DNA from: Zarea fungicola
Taxonomy: Eukaryota; Ascomycota; Sordariomycetes; Hypocreales; Cordycipitaceae
DNA length: 64,000 bases
Assembly (NCBI GenBank): GCA_900169235.1
Contig: FWCC01000130.1
Coordinates: 62,001-126,000 of the forward strand
Direction of reading: 5' to 3'
The position numbers and the translations under genes are program-made. Each line of letters begins with the position of its first letter. Position 1 is the first letter of the stretch. Below are positions 21,820 to 33,524 of the stretch, piece after piece. The notes below the pieces were generated by a model that saw only the letters and a program-made list of their open reading frames with translations, did no database searches and was not told the DNA's origin.

Positions 21820-24086
21820 ATGGCAGATACACAGCCTCCATCAAATAGAAGCTTAGCAGTAAGCCTCTCTCGGCTGCAGCCGCTCTTGACACTGCTAACT
21901 AGCTAGTGCGATTATTGTCGGATCAAGAGGCTAAGAGTAGGTCGGCAACTTGGCCACCAGAGAGTTCCTCATGCTCACAACAGTAGTGCTCCAAAGAGAG
22001 GCCCAGATGCAATGCATGTACACGACAGGGCGAAAGATGCCACTACAGTGGCAGAGCTCATCGATCCCCCTTGACTCGATCGTAGGCCATTCCACAGAGC
22101 GATCTCTTTACTCAGCTACTTACTGGCATCAGGCACCTCACAGATGTGGAGAGCCGCCTAGCCCGCCTAGAGGGCCTTTTTAGTCAACTCCTTCCTGAAA
22201 TCAACATCGATGAGGCCCTCTCGCAACAGCCACTAGACTCTCAGCCTCCTATACCTCTGTCATCAACAAAGAGCGTGTCCCGCGGCAATGCCCATCGTAT
22301 TGACATATCAGAAGCTCTACCCGAAGAGGCGGATGGATTCGACTGGCATGAAAGCGTGGATGAGATTGTGGATGGCATGGCGTCGCTGTCTGTTGAGCCA
22401 AGAGGCGCGGGGTATTTGGGTAGGCTAACCAATCTCCTCCGTCCCGTCTTTCGTTTCTGGTAATGTGTATGATGCTGCCGTGCTGACTTGTTTTCAGGCT
22501 CAACCGCGGGCGTTTATTTTCTCAGAACTCTTCTGTTCTGGATTGGCCAGCCGGGAACTCTTTTAACCGATCAGTTACGAAGCGCCCAACGTCAATCCCT
22601 ATCAGAGCATTCACACTTGGCCCAATCTGTCATAACGCAGGAGGTGACTGAGCGACTTATAAATGGTTATTTTTCTGTCTACCACCGCTGCTATCCATTC
22701 GTCCACGAGCCGACATTTAGGGCCCAGTTTGAGAGTGCTCATCTGCGCTCGCAGCGCTCCTCATGGCAGATGCTGGTCCATACCATCACGGCAGTGGGAG
22801 CATGGTGTGTTTCTGACACAGGCGGCGAGCTTGATGACCAGCTTTACCACCAAGCAGCATTGTTTGGGCAGGATAAGTCGCTCTTTGAAGGTGCAGATTT
22901 AACATATGTGCAGGCACTAGTTCTTCTCAGCAATCTGAGCCAAAAGCGCAATAAGCCCAATACAGGATCCAACTTTCTAGGACTCGCCGTGCGCATGGCC
23001 ATCAGCCTCGGCTTGCATAGAGAGTTGCCCAACTGGAAAATTGGTCCGCTTCAGCGAGAAATTCGCCGTCGTGTCTGGTGGGGACTGTACATGTTTGACA
23101 GTGGTGCTGCAACTACGTTTGGTCGCCCCATCCTGCTCCCTGGCGAGGAGGCCATGGACGTATACCCTGTTCTTAATATTCACGACACGGTTAGAACACT
23201 GAGCCCTGATGCTAGTAGATTCGATGGAACTGGACTGACATATCGTAGGACCTTACAGACTTGGCCGAGACGCCTCCTCTTGAGTCAGACGGCCCAACGT
23301 TGTACTCTGGCATGAGATATCAGAGCCATTTACATGTCAAGTCCAACTTTATCTCGAATCGCCTCCTTTCGTCTTCAGGTGTTTCGCCCGAGGAAGCCTT
23401 GTCTATGAATGCGACCTTGGACAGATGGTGTGACTCATTGCCGCCTTATATGGGGTTAAACCACGACATGCCTACGGAGCCATGGTTCCATTTCAATAGG
23501 TCACGTCTCTGGTGGCGCTTCTGGAACCTTAAGATTATAATATTTCGCCAGTTGTTCCTCAAGCGAGCCGTAGAAAGGCGCAGAGGCACTGTCTCAGAGC
23601 TGCCGGGCGGCGTCGATGAGCAGTGCAGGGCTGTCGCGGTGTCCGCCGCAAGCGCAACGATTGCCTCAATTGAGATGTACATCAAGCAGCATGAAATAAC
23701 TGCTCTGGTCACCTGGTATTCAATGTAGGGTCTCTCCACACTTGACAAAAACAATCGCTTACGTTTCTAGCTACTTTACGTTTCATGCTTCCCTTGTCAT
23801 TAGCCTGGCAATCATCGGCGACTCAGAATCATTGGAGCTACCGAAGCGACGCGAGGAGCTTAATGCAGCCCAACACATATTTCGCACTGTATTCGTTGGC
23901 AATGAGCTTGCGGCTCGTTGCGCAGATACCCTGGATGTAATTGTGCCGGAGCAGTTCGCAACAGGTGACGATTGGCTTAATATGCCACTGGATCCTGCGT
24001 TTATTGATTTCTCGACGTGGTCAGAATCAGCAAACGATTTTTTTGGTATGCTTGGTTGGTCTGATTTTGATTACATGCCAGAGTAA
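21820..24086 (+). CDS. Zn2Cys6 transcription factor with Fungal_trans domain
   Basis: Seven exons: 21820-21858, 21907-21936, 21987-22081, 22133-22419, 22498-23189, 23249-23724 and 23771-24086. They join in frame to 644 residues. The first three tiny exons assemble a perfect binuclear zinc cluster, C14-x2-C17-x6-C24-x6-C31-x2-C34-x6-C41, with a basic RIKRLR loop. A linker with a short coiled coil (DVESRLARLEGLFSQLLPE) follows. The middle-homology Fungal_trans region lies around residues 190-450 (YHRCYPFVHEPTF; LAVRMAISLGLHRE; RRRVWWGLYMFD; NIHDTDLTDL). The gene faces the kinase gene with 9 bp between stop codons and lies beside two sugar transporters, so a local role in sugar-gene regulation is likely. 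All six introns are 46-78 bp. The zinc cluster is invisible unless introns 1 and 2 are removed. Confidence 0.93.
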
Positions 24087-24095
24087 GGCACTACT

Positions 24096-24905
24096 CTATA
24101 CTGATAAGTTATGTATTTGGACGTCCGGCTTGACCAGATGCGATTTAATGTACTCGCCATTGGCTAGATCGTTTTCTTCAGCTCGAAGCAGCGCCGCTTC
24201 TTTCGTCGTTTCAATTCCAGCTTGCAAGTGCCGCGCTACCAAACGCTCCCTTACGATATCGGCCGACACGTTGACAAACCACCTTTTTACTGGTTACCAG
24301 GCTGAAGGCCGCTTGAGGGGGAGGAAGAATCATACCTGTCATCGACCAGTTTGGAGATTTCATTCCATGGCTGACAATCGAGAAGCGTGTAGTTGCCTTC
24401 TATGATGACGACTTGCGTGCGAGACGAAATTGTTATTCCATTGGCCACTGGATCTTTGGTAGCATGGTCGAAACTAGGGGCCGTGATGAATATGTCTGGT
24501 TCGTGCATGGTTACTGGCGTTGCTCTGAGTAGCGACACAAGCTCCACGAAACCATTAGCATCGAATGTGAACGGAGCACCCCGCCGTCGCAGCGCCTCAT
24601 CAGGGTCTGTAAAGGAGGATAGAGTAGCCCGACTGTAATGGAAGCCATCCTATTTACCTGTTAGCGAAATGATGAATCCGTGTAGTCACGGCACTTACCA
24701 TTGGGAGAACTGCGACATTTGGAACGCCTTTTCTGGCCAAGTCTTGGATTAGCGCATCCGAGATTGTGCTTTTGCCAGACCCGGGCACACCCGCCATGGC
24801 AATCAAGATGCGGTTCCTCGGAGATTGCCTCTGTAGCTCCAGTAAATGCTCAACTCGCTGCTGAAGCATCTTCAACGTCTGGGCTAACTCATTATTCATT
24901 TTCAT
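24096..24905 (-). CDS. P-loop small-molecule kinase, uridine kinase/YFH7-like
   Basis: Three exons, 24905-24699, 24649-24336 and 24282-24096, with introns of 49 and 53 bp, encode 235 residues. The Walker A motif GVPGSGKST (residues 39-47) is followed by LPMDGFHYSR at about 67-76, whose Asp is the usual catalytic base of the phosphoribulokinase/uridine kinase superfamily. Then come RRRGAPFTFD, VIIEGNYTLLD (about 148-158) and a lid-like RERLVARHLQAGIE segment. Fungal relatives resemble yeast Yfh7 and bacterial panK-like or fructokinase-like proteins; the substrate cannot be told. Beside sugar permeases, a sugar or nucleoside kinase role is plausible but is inference. It is cytosolic, with a leading Gln/Leu-rich helix. 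It is divergent from the MFS gene at 25362. Confidence 0.9.
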
Positions 24906-25361
24906 CTCGCAGGCAAATCTTTCCCAAAATTTTCTTGTTTTGATTACTCCGACCTTGGTCTTGCACAGGGTTCGCCATGGAAATTCTTGCTCTGACGCGG
25001 GGTGGCTTCAGCCCCCATCAGCAAGGAACAGAGTAGTCCGGGGAAAGGCTTCATGGCTGGACGATGAACATCTGCTCCGTATTAGCCCCGGAGTACAGTC
25101 GTCCGGCCCTGTCGCGGTGAACATCAAACATGAGAAATAATTGGACCGGAGCACAGTAGTGCGAAAATTCCTAGGACTCTAACCCTTTGCGGTTACGGTT
25201 TGCTGGGGCTCTGACTCTCTGCCATCAGCCACAGTGGGTTGTTTCGGCACAGACCAGAAGTCGAATGAGTATATATATGTCCTGAGGAGTAGATGCTGGT
25301 GGGATTTTCGCACCAAGCACCCCGCACATTGGAAATACCGTCAATTTTTGTACTTTAAAAC
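24906..25361. promoter_or_regulatory. Divergent promoter between kinase and MFS transporter
   Basis: 456 bp shared by two divergently transcribed genes of the sugar block. CGG-containing sites occur in several orientations (for example CTCCGACC, GTCCGGCC and GTCCGGGG), as expected for Zn2Cys6 targets, but no defined spacing can be assigned by eye. Confidence 0.4.
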
Positions 25362-27567
25362 ATGTCATCTCATCTCAATGGGTTGTCTGATCGCCCAGTC
25401 TCACGGGAACTGGTTGATGAAAAGGTGGACTCGCAACATGTTGATGAGCTTCGAGACAATGGCGAGGATTTGATTCTCGAAACCAAGTACGCCTGTACGT
25501 TTGTGTAGACTGGATAGTTTGTCCTGGAAGCAGCACATACTAAAACTGAGATGCAGCGCTTGGTAGGTGGGCAACCGTAAAAGTATTTTGGAAGGCCATG
25601 CTCTTTTGCATGATCCTCAATTGGGCTGCCCTCGACGACGGTGTCAGTCTACTCTTGCCATCCTGTTGTTAAATTCCGCGCTCACATGTTGCAACAGTTT
25701 CAACAACAAATCCCGGGAAACGTCATGCCTATGCCGGCCTTTGTGAAGCAAATGGCCAATACTGTGATTGACGGCCAACCAGCCATCAGTGCACAAGTCA
25801 TTTCATACTTCCAAGGCTTTGCAGAAATGTCCAAGATGTTCGGATATGGACTCGGGGGCCTTCTGTCTGACCTTTTTGGCCGAAAGTAAGTCTTCAAAAT
25901 TAGAGAGAAAGCCTCGAGGTTGAACATCTGTCTGACGGAGTACTCAAGAGGCACCATGTACATATCCATCGTTATTCTGTTGGCAGGATCGCTTGCAGAA
26001 ATTCTCGCGCATGATTGGAGGTCCTGGCTGGGAGCCGCTTGCCTCATCCGCTTTGGTGTTGGCTTGACAACAAGTTGCCTCGTCACCTACGTTTCCGAAA
26101 TTGCGCCCTTTCAGATTCGCGGCTTCGCGGTTGGATCGTACCAGTTGTTTCTTGGCATCGGTCAGCTCATCAGTGCGATTGCGGCAAAGATTATGACGAC
26201 ATCCAATCCAAACCAGTGGAAGCCCCTGATTGCCACCGAGTTTCTCTTTACTGGCGTAAGTTCCAAAATCCGTGTTCTTGGTTGTCAACTGACGTGCCGT
26301 TAGATTCTTGCTATTACGATGCCATTCGTCCCAGAGTCGCCGATCTACCATGCACGACACGATCGCCATGACAAGGCTAAGAAATGCCTGTTACAGTTGT
26401 ATGGAAATGCTCCTGATTACGATGTGGTAAGAATGCACAAAGAAAATGTTCGCCGTCTGGCCGGATTCTCATTATCAGCAGGAATACGAGTACAAGGTTA
26501 TCCAGCACGGCATTGAAGCGGAGAGGAGGTTCAATCATCTTCAAAAGGAAATTTCTTTCTGGGACTTGTTCAGAGGTGTGAATTGGAAGCGAACGGTCGC
26601 TGGAGCAGCCGGCATCGTCGCACAACCATTGTCTGGTGCACCGATTGTCTTCACCTACTCGACGGTAATGAACTCCGCTCCAGAAAAGTAATAACAGCAA
26701 AGCCGCTAACGATAACAGTATTTTTTCCAAGTTGCGCACCTCAACGACCCCTTTCTGGTTACGGTTATTACGTAGGTCGAGATCTCCTGTCAAGCCAGCG
26801 CCTATGTCTTACTCGTAATAGGTTTATTCTCCTCATCGCGGGTATCGTGGCCTCTCTCTTCCTATGCGAGCACATCGGCCGCCGGCCACTGTTGATTGGG
26901 TAAGTTTGTCGCTTTACTAGTGGCTTGCGGTGCTAATAAGACAATAAGGGGATGTACGGCCATGTTTTTATTCAATACTGGTCTCGCCACGACTGGGTTT
27001 TTTACCTCACAAGCATCCGGCAACGTTGCACTTGCCATGCTGCTACTCTGGGTTATATCCTACGGATTGTCAGCTGGCCCTCTCGGCTTTGTCGCATCTG
27101 GTGAGGTATCGACCCCTAGACTTAGGGCTGTATCAACCTCGTTCAATTTATTCATCTATGGTGTTGTTTTGTAGGTTATTGGGCTAAGCGCCTCTACACA
27201 AGACTCTGGCCAATATTTTCTAACTTGAAATACAGTGTTGTTTTCCAGTGGACGATACCCTACATGATCAGCCCTGATGAGGCCAACCTGGGAGTAAAGG
27301 CTATCTACGTGTGGGCAGGCTTTTTGCTTCCGACAATTGTTGTTCTTTATATATTCTATCCAGAGGTATTTCGCTCTTACCCTTTTTATATGATCGGTTC
27401 CTAACCCGTTATCACGTTAGACATTTGGACGAACATATATCGAACTTGATGAGCTTTATGAGCGAGGAGTCCCAGCATGGAGATTCAGCACAACAAAGAC
27501 TCAATCTGATCAATCTGGCCGCAAGAATGAAGCTCTTATGGCTCGTGTGAAAACCCAATCACACTGA
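25362..27567 (+). CDS. MFS sugar transporter, alpha-glucoside permease-like
   Basis: Eleven exons: 25362-25494, 25557-25642, 25698-25885, 25949-26255, 26304-26426, 26482-26664, 26719-26771, 26822-26899, 26949-27170, 27236-27365 and 27421-27567. They join in frame to 549 residues. Sugar-porter signatures are visible: LNWAALDDGFQQQIPGNV after helix 1, LSDLFGRK, PESPIYHARHD, the central GRRPLLIG and the closing PETFGRTYIELDELYERGVP. The last is characteristic of fungal maltose/alpha-glucoside-type permeases. Twelve membrane helices are expected in the plasma membrane. The introns are all 48-65 bp, so every phase had to agree for the frame to survive; I see no lesion. The neighbours are a divergent kinase and a convergent second sugar transporter. 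Confidence 0.93.
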
Positions 27568-28252
27568 TTCTGTGGAATTACTTAGCATAGTATAGAATGC
27601 TGCACCCCTTGCCAGTACACCCCAGGCGGCGTGGGCATATCGCAGTTTTTACTAGTTCAAGAGATTGATGTTACGCGGAGCTCCTATATTCCGCCGTTAA
27701 TATGATGTTTAAACCTATTATCTATGCATCGGCAGTAGGTTATGCAGTACGCCGTTCTCATGATGTACATTCACATGGGTCAAATGACGGCAGCCGTGGT
27801 CCTACCTTGTTTTTCACTACCCTGGTGCACAACTTTATTGGGCCTTGCAGAGTTGGACAACGGCGTGAAGATCTACATCTCAAAACTACATCAAGAAGCT
27901 CAACATATGCTACTCGCCATGATACAACTATCTCGACCTGAACTGTCTTATTACTCTTGGTAGAAAAAGTTTATCTGCTTTATGGGTGGCAAAAGCAACA
28001 CGTCATACAGTAAATGTTATATTTGTACACATAATATGGGTGTCCACATAGACATTGCGGTCTACTTTACTCAGGAGCCCTTCTCGGCTGCAGAAAACTT
28101 CCAAGAATTATGCCTGGTGTCAGTCATATCGCACAATTCAACAGTAAGGCAGGTATAATCACTTCTTTCGCAGAATCTCTAGCTTCTATCCACACCAGCC
28201 AACTGCTATGAGAAATCCAAAGCTTCAAGTTGACATATTCATAATAGAGCAG
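27568..28252. other. Convergent 3' flanks of two MFS genes
   Basis: 685 bp between the stop codons of the two transporters. Short open frames only, and no feature supported. Confidence 0.4.
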
Positions 28253-30068
28253 TTATGCCACATAGACTTTCTTGACCTCTTTAGGCTCACTGTCATCCTG
28301 CATGCCGATAGCTGCTGCAATACCCACTAGCCTGGCCTTTTCTGCGTGAGCTGCCGTGTCCCCAAACACCACGTCCATATCCTCAAGACTCTTTCCGCGA
28401 GTCTCAGGTACACAGAAATATGTAAAGATTAATGCTAGGAGAGCAAAAGCAGCAAAGAAAATATATGTTCCCCATCCAAGACGGTCAAGCATACTGGGTG
28501 TCACCAGTCCAATTATGAAATTGCACATCCATGTCGCACTCGTCGTGATTGCCATGGCCTTTGAACGATTGCCAAGAGGAAAGATTTCTGCCGGAAGTAC
28601 CCAGCCGATTGGTGCAAATGAGTATGAAAAGTTGATGTCGTAGATGTAGATGAATGCGATACCAGCCCAACCCGCGGCCTTGTTGTCGGCCAGGGAAGCA
28701 CCATAACCACCTATTATGCCGCCGACAATGACGAGAGATGCAAACGTACCGGCTGCACCGCACATCAAGAGTGGTCGGCGGCCTATTCGATCAATGAGAA
28801 ATAGTGCTGGCAATGTGGAGAGTGTGTTGACAACTCCGTATACGCCTGTGGCTAGTAGGCCGGACGTGCTGCCAGTCAAGCCAAGCTGTGCAAACATAGT
28901 GGGGGCAAAATATATGATTGCATTGCAGCCAATGAACTGCTGGAAAAACATAATACAGCTGCCAATGGCAAGGCGCTTAAATGCTGGCCATGTAGACACA
29001 AGCGAGACGTACTGCCAAGCAAAGAGAGACATGCCTTTCTTGCCAGGATATCGCGCCTCCCACAAGGACTCTTCGAACAAAATTTCCGCCTTGATAGCCA
29101 AGTATTCGGTTTGAATTGGCTCAGTGCCTCTGTGAATTCTCCGAAGCTTGGCCAGAGCATCGATTGCCTTGTCTTTCTTGTTGCGCATGACATAGAATCG
29201 CGGCGACTCGGGGAAGAAGATCATGCCAACACCGAGAACAACCGCCGGGAAGATTTGCAAAGCAAATGGGACTCTCCAAGCGGCATCTGACTGGCCTGTA
29301 CATCCGCCAGGACCAACATCCTGCCTTGGGTCAAAGGTGGGCTGGTCGGCACTCCCTCCAGTATACGGAATGTTGGGCGCGCAGCGATGACCCCCAATAT
29401 ACTGAGTTCCATATTCCAGCCAGTAGCTGACAAGAATGCCAAGCGTGATGCTTAGTTGCTGAATTACAACCAGAGTTCCCCGGATATTTGGAGTTGATAC
29501 CTCGGACATGTACATCGGCACAACCATGGTCAGCATGCCAACAGCTAGACCAGCCACTGCACGACCTACACAGCTCATCAGCCAGTGTTTCTTCTCCATT
29601 TTTGAAGTGTTTTTGAGTACATACCACCAAAGATCATAGAGATAGAGTCGGCACCGGCTTGGAAGGCCGACCCAATTGTGAAGATGACGACGGCGAGCAG
29701 GATGGAACCTTTTCGACCCAGACGGTCTGCGATGGGGCCATTGATAAGAGACCCAAGCCAAGCGCACAAGAGCAGCGTTGAAACAAACCAGCCCTTGAAG
29801 CCGGCGTCGAGGTAGATGCGTGGGAAGCGGACGGCAAATGACTCCATTGTCAGAACGCCAGACACGACGCCTTGGTCGTAACCAAAGAGAAACCCACCCA
29901 AGCTGGCAAACTGCGTTCCGTTCTTGTCAGTTCTGGACGGGTAGGCGCGTAAGAGGGACATACCAACGAAAGCCCAAAAATGTATGGGTTCTCACGGAAA
30001 AGACGCCAAGTTCCTTTCCTGATAGTGCCGTTGCTAGGCATAGCGTCGGGTGATTGTTCACGATTCAT
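28253..30068 (-). CDS. MFS sugar transporter, hexose/quinate type
   Basis: Three exons, 30068-29964, 29910-29625 and 29565-28253, with introns of 53 and 59 bp, give 567 residues. The motifs follow the sugar-porter order: FASLGGFLFGYDQGVVSG in helix 1, IADRLGRK, GGRAVAGLAVGM, FPESPRF, QFIGCNAIIYFAP in helix 7, IDRIGRRPLL, and PETRGKSLEDMD at the end. The N-terminal 30 residues and the C-terminal about 50 are cytosolic. It probably imports a hexose or related ring compound. It starts about 300 bp from the decayed GH15 gene, in divergent orientation, so the pair may once have shared a promoter and coupled hydrolysis to uptake. Confidence 0.93.
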
Positions 30069-30359
30069 AGTTGATTGATGTTGGAGTGGCCGTTGGACTC
30101 CACAGTCGAATCTGGGGAAACGGAAGGGAGGTCATCTAGATATTTATGCCGAAGCCACTTAACTGACGTGCGGGGAAAGAAAATTTAGATTCTGAGCATG
30201 GCGGTATACGGTGCCTTGATCGGAGGCAGTGGGGCATACCGGAATGCTGTGATCCGGGGCTAACTGCAGATCAATGCCCAACTATTACGTGTACTGCCGG
30301 AGTACTGCACTCCGGAGAATGTCTTATGGTCCACCTTTCAACTTCGTATTAGTAAACTT

Positions 30360-31930
30360 TCAATAAGACTGCCGTTGCACAGAGGGTTCAATATCGACCT
30401 GGGCTGGTAAGCTCCTCATTTACGCTGAGCTAAATATGAATATGAATATGATATAACTAATGCTAAATCTTTCCAGGCCAGACTTCAAGTCTCCATCTGT
30501 GTTTTGCCGTGTCCTGGATCATGACAAAGGAGTGCAAGCAAGGCTCGTACCTCGAGGCAACTGTTGTGTAAGAGGAGCTCAAGAAGTGGTTAATTCGTAG
30601 GGTAAAATGTCTTCACGGTTCCATGAGGCGGATGGGTATATGGGTTTCATTATGGAGTGATTGTTTGTATAGTCGTGGGTAAGATGGCAGTTTGCCTATT
30701 ATGTTCACCATCCATGGTGAGACTGATATCCCTGAGATTAATCTAGAACACCTTGAGGATACCAAGGTAGTGCGCCGGTGCGTATCGGAAATGATGCCAC
30801 TAACTATCATCAGTTCGACATATATGGTAAGCTTATGGACGCCATCTACTTATATAACAAGTACGGGAAAACAGTGACCTGGGAGGTGTGATGCTTCGTC
30901 AGAGATATGCTAGGTAAGCATCTACCCCTTCCAGCTAAATCTTTTCAGTGTTACGTACGCACACCTGACATGAGCAGACTACATCTTGAAAATTATGGGA
31001 GTTAACGTGTATGCGTTCCATTTTTTGATTCCTGCTAATATTTTCTAGGACTGGATTCGTCTATCTGGAAAGTCAGAAATTGTAAGTAGCACTCTACCTA
31101 TTCACAAGCAATGCTGTGAGTGGCGTTCGACCGTGGTCTCCGTCTTGCAGAGAAAAGATGCTTCCCTTGCCCCAAGCGCTCTGCCTGGATGGCTGCAAGG
31201 GACCAAATTTATGATGAGATTATGGAAAAAGGCTTGGACCGTAATATGCTTATATTGCACCAAGTCGCTGAGTAGAAACAGGATACAATATCAAGTTAAA
31301 GTACTTTATATAGGGTTACAAAGAGCAATACTATGCTAGATGCATCCACTTTATTTTACTTCTTGCGTTGTTTATCGCTCATTCTAGCTCTCGTTTTCTC
31401 ATTACATTAGACCAAGTCTTGCTTTCGCCAGAGAAAGGTGGACTAACGACCACCGGGTTGATGTACCGATACGATACTGAACTCTCAGACGATGGTAAGA
31501 ACCCTTTGAAGTGCTCTCATATTTGTAACTCTCTCCTTTAATCTTATTATGCTAATCGGCATTTAATCGGAGTTGGTGGCCAAGAAGGTACCCTTTCTAT
31601 GTGTACCTTCTGGTTGGTGGAGGCAACGAGGCAAGCATTTATGTGCCGAAATATTACATCCGGGCAGGCAGTCTGTTTTCAAACATGCCGAGTTTTTCGA
31701 ATTACTTGAGTATGTTCTTGGAGGAGATTTCGCACAGTGGCGAGCAGCTGGGCAACACGCCTCAAGTATTCAGTCATTTATCGCTCATTAGCGCCGCATT
31801 CAACCTTGATCGTGTAAATTGGAAGGAAAGCAAAAGTAGAAATGGGCAGTGCTGCTTAAGAAGCAAAGCGTTTGCAAAGTGGGACGAAGAACTCCGTTGC
31901 AGGGCGACTATAGAAAATTTGAAAAATTAG
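30360..31930 (+). pseudogene. GH15 glucoamylase-like family pseudogene
   Basis: GH15 blocks occur in correct order but in changing frames: WPDFKSPSVFCRVLDHDKG (about 30475-30531), ELKKWLIRRVKCLHGSM (30572 on), DGSLPIMFTIHGETDIPEI (30680 on), IGNDATNYHQFDIYGKLMD (30784 on), VRDMLDYILKIMG across an intact intron, [18 protein letters not shown] (31120 on), VGGQEGTLSMCTFWLVEA (31574 on) and LEEISHSGEQLGNTPQ to the C-terminus, ending in a normal stop at 31930. Lesions: a TAA before the ELKKW block, a frameshift near 30770, Trp codons turned to TGA at 30889 and 31117, TAG at 31273, and missing sequence after DHDKG and in the centre. Introns still carry GT..AG ends, so decay is recent. The family splits alpha-glucans or trehalose. 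The N-terminus is not identifiable. Confidence 0.85.
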
Positions 31931-33524
31931 GCCAGAAACCTATAGACTGATATTAAGAATGGCATAAAGACCGGGTCTGGAGAGCACTGTGTAAGCAATT
32001 TTAACCAGTGACTAATTTGTTTTCACACCGAGAGCGAGCCTGTTAATATAGTGAACCAGATCGACAACAAAAGGCTAGTTGACCCCAAGAGCCGGTTGCC
32101 CTCAACAAGTGTCACAAAAATTTGTCCGTTTGATGCTGGTCCACAGCCCAGATAAATATAGACTTTTATCAGTACAGAAAGACATCTAGCAAGTTTGTGA
32201 ACGATTCTGGCAACATTAATCCAGGCGGCAGGAGCACCGTTGCAATGAGTATAGGGGGGGGGGGGGGCNNGGGGGGGGGGGGGGGGGGGGCAGACATCCA
32301 CTAACGTTCAGGGTGATCAGTTGCGAGTTTGGGGCCAATCTTCTGAAGTATAGCTCTGCAATCCGTACGTAATTTTGTAATTGATTCATGTTCAGGTCTG
32401 TGAGTGGGTGATTGAGGTACAACTGATAATTGGATCGCCCGTAGCCTGGCTTCGGCCTAACTGACGAGCCATAATTAGCCACACGTAAAGGGTTGTCATG
32501 TTGAAAAAGTGGATTGAGCTTACGTTTAGTTAGTTAGTGATAAGAGCAAGTACGGAGTAGTGCGCAGTATAATAGAGAACTATAGGGGTATTATAAATCG
32601 ACCTTCAAATTTTTCCTCTATAAAAGAATAATTTAAAGAGGACTATCCACCCCTATTTATAGACAAGTTCCTTCATTTATTAAGTCCCTTTTATTATTTA
32701 TTTACATCTTTATTAATATATATTTAAGGTATTGTCACATGTAGAGGTCGCCATTTGTGGCCGCCTCTGGGCCATAAATAGTATGCCATAGTCACTAGCT
32801 AGAGTCAATCAACAACCATAACTTCACTACTGCTTGCTGCATATATTGACAGTGAGGAACGTAGTAATCACGAACCCTGCTGGCTATCTCAATAGTCGGG
32901 AGCAATGTATCGCTAATTTTAGCAACAGCCCCGTTAGACCTGACCTCCGTCAAGTCATAACGAGAGGACCCATTGAGGTCTGACAGGTATATTAATTTGG
33001 TAGTTGTAGGTGGCTGTTGGTGGCGTACCGTACTTGACACGGGTATTGCTATAGCGGAGCCGTTTTTTGGTTAGATTGACTGCTGCCTGAAATTCAAAGT
33101 ACGCGCTAAACAGGCAAGTTGCGTGAAGGTAGACAGGCGTGAAGCTCTCTTGCCAAGTGTGCCCATGTACAGTTTCCCTGACAAACGGAAAGACAAAGAG
33201 ATAACAATCAAGCCAATCATCAAGAATTGAGCATCAGTAGTTCATTACTCCTAGAACAGTGAAGCTTGTCTTGCATCGCAAATCCATCATTTTTCAGCGT
33301 CAAATGACCTGCCGGTTGCGGTCAATCATTGATGTTGCTAGTAAACCGCATAGTAACTTAAGCGACCTTGGGGTTTCACCGGCTTACACTGTGCCAATTG
33401 ATGCTAACTAGCATGCGATGGTTCATTTCTAAACTTATCAACTTAATATTAGTTATCTATAACCAATTTCTACTCTGCTTAACGCCGAATCTTGCCATTT
33501 GACCAACAAGCCACTGTATTTTAA
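31931..33524. other. Gene-poor AT-rich region with an assembly gap
   Basis: It contains the poly-G/NN break (listed separately), a strongly AT-rich stretch at about 32580-32730, and a minus-strand open stretch at 33040-32795 (motifs KISDTLLPTIEIAS, RVRDYY) without an ATG or known domain, possibly a transposon or gene relic. The end is the promoter flank of the regulator at 33525. Confidence 0.35.
32254..32290. other. Homopolymer G run with NN assembly gap
   Basis: About 14 G, then C, NN (32269-32270), then 20 G. Translation across it gives only Pro or Gly runs, so open frames here are artefacts. The true length is unknown. Confidence 0.95.

Noticed and set aside
28253..29767. 504-residue ORF as the MFS gene start
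   Set aside because: The first about 57 residues come from reading through an intron in the wrong frame; the true N-terminus is in two upstream exons starting at 30068.
32022..32482. Open frames with Pro runs across the NN gap
   Set aside because: They are produced by the poly-G tract and ambiguous bases.
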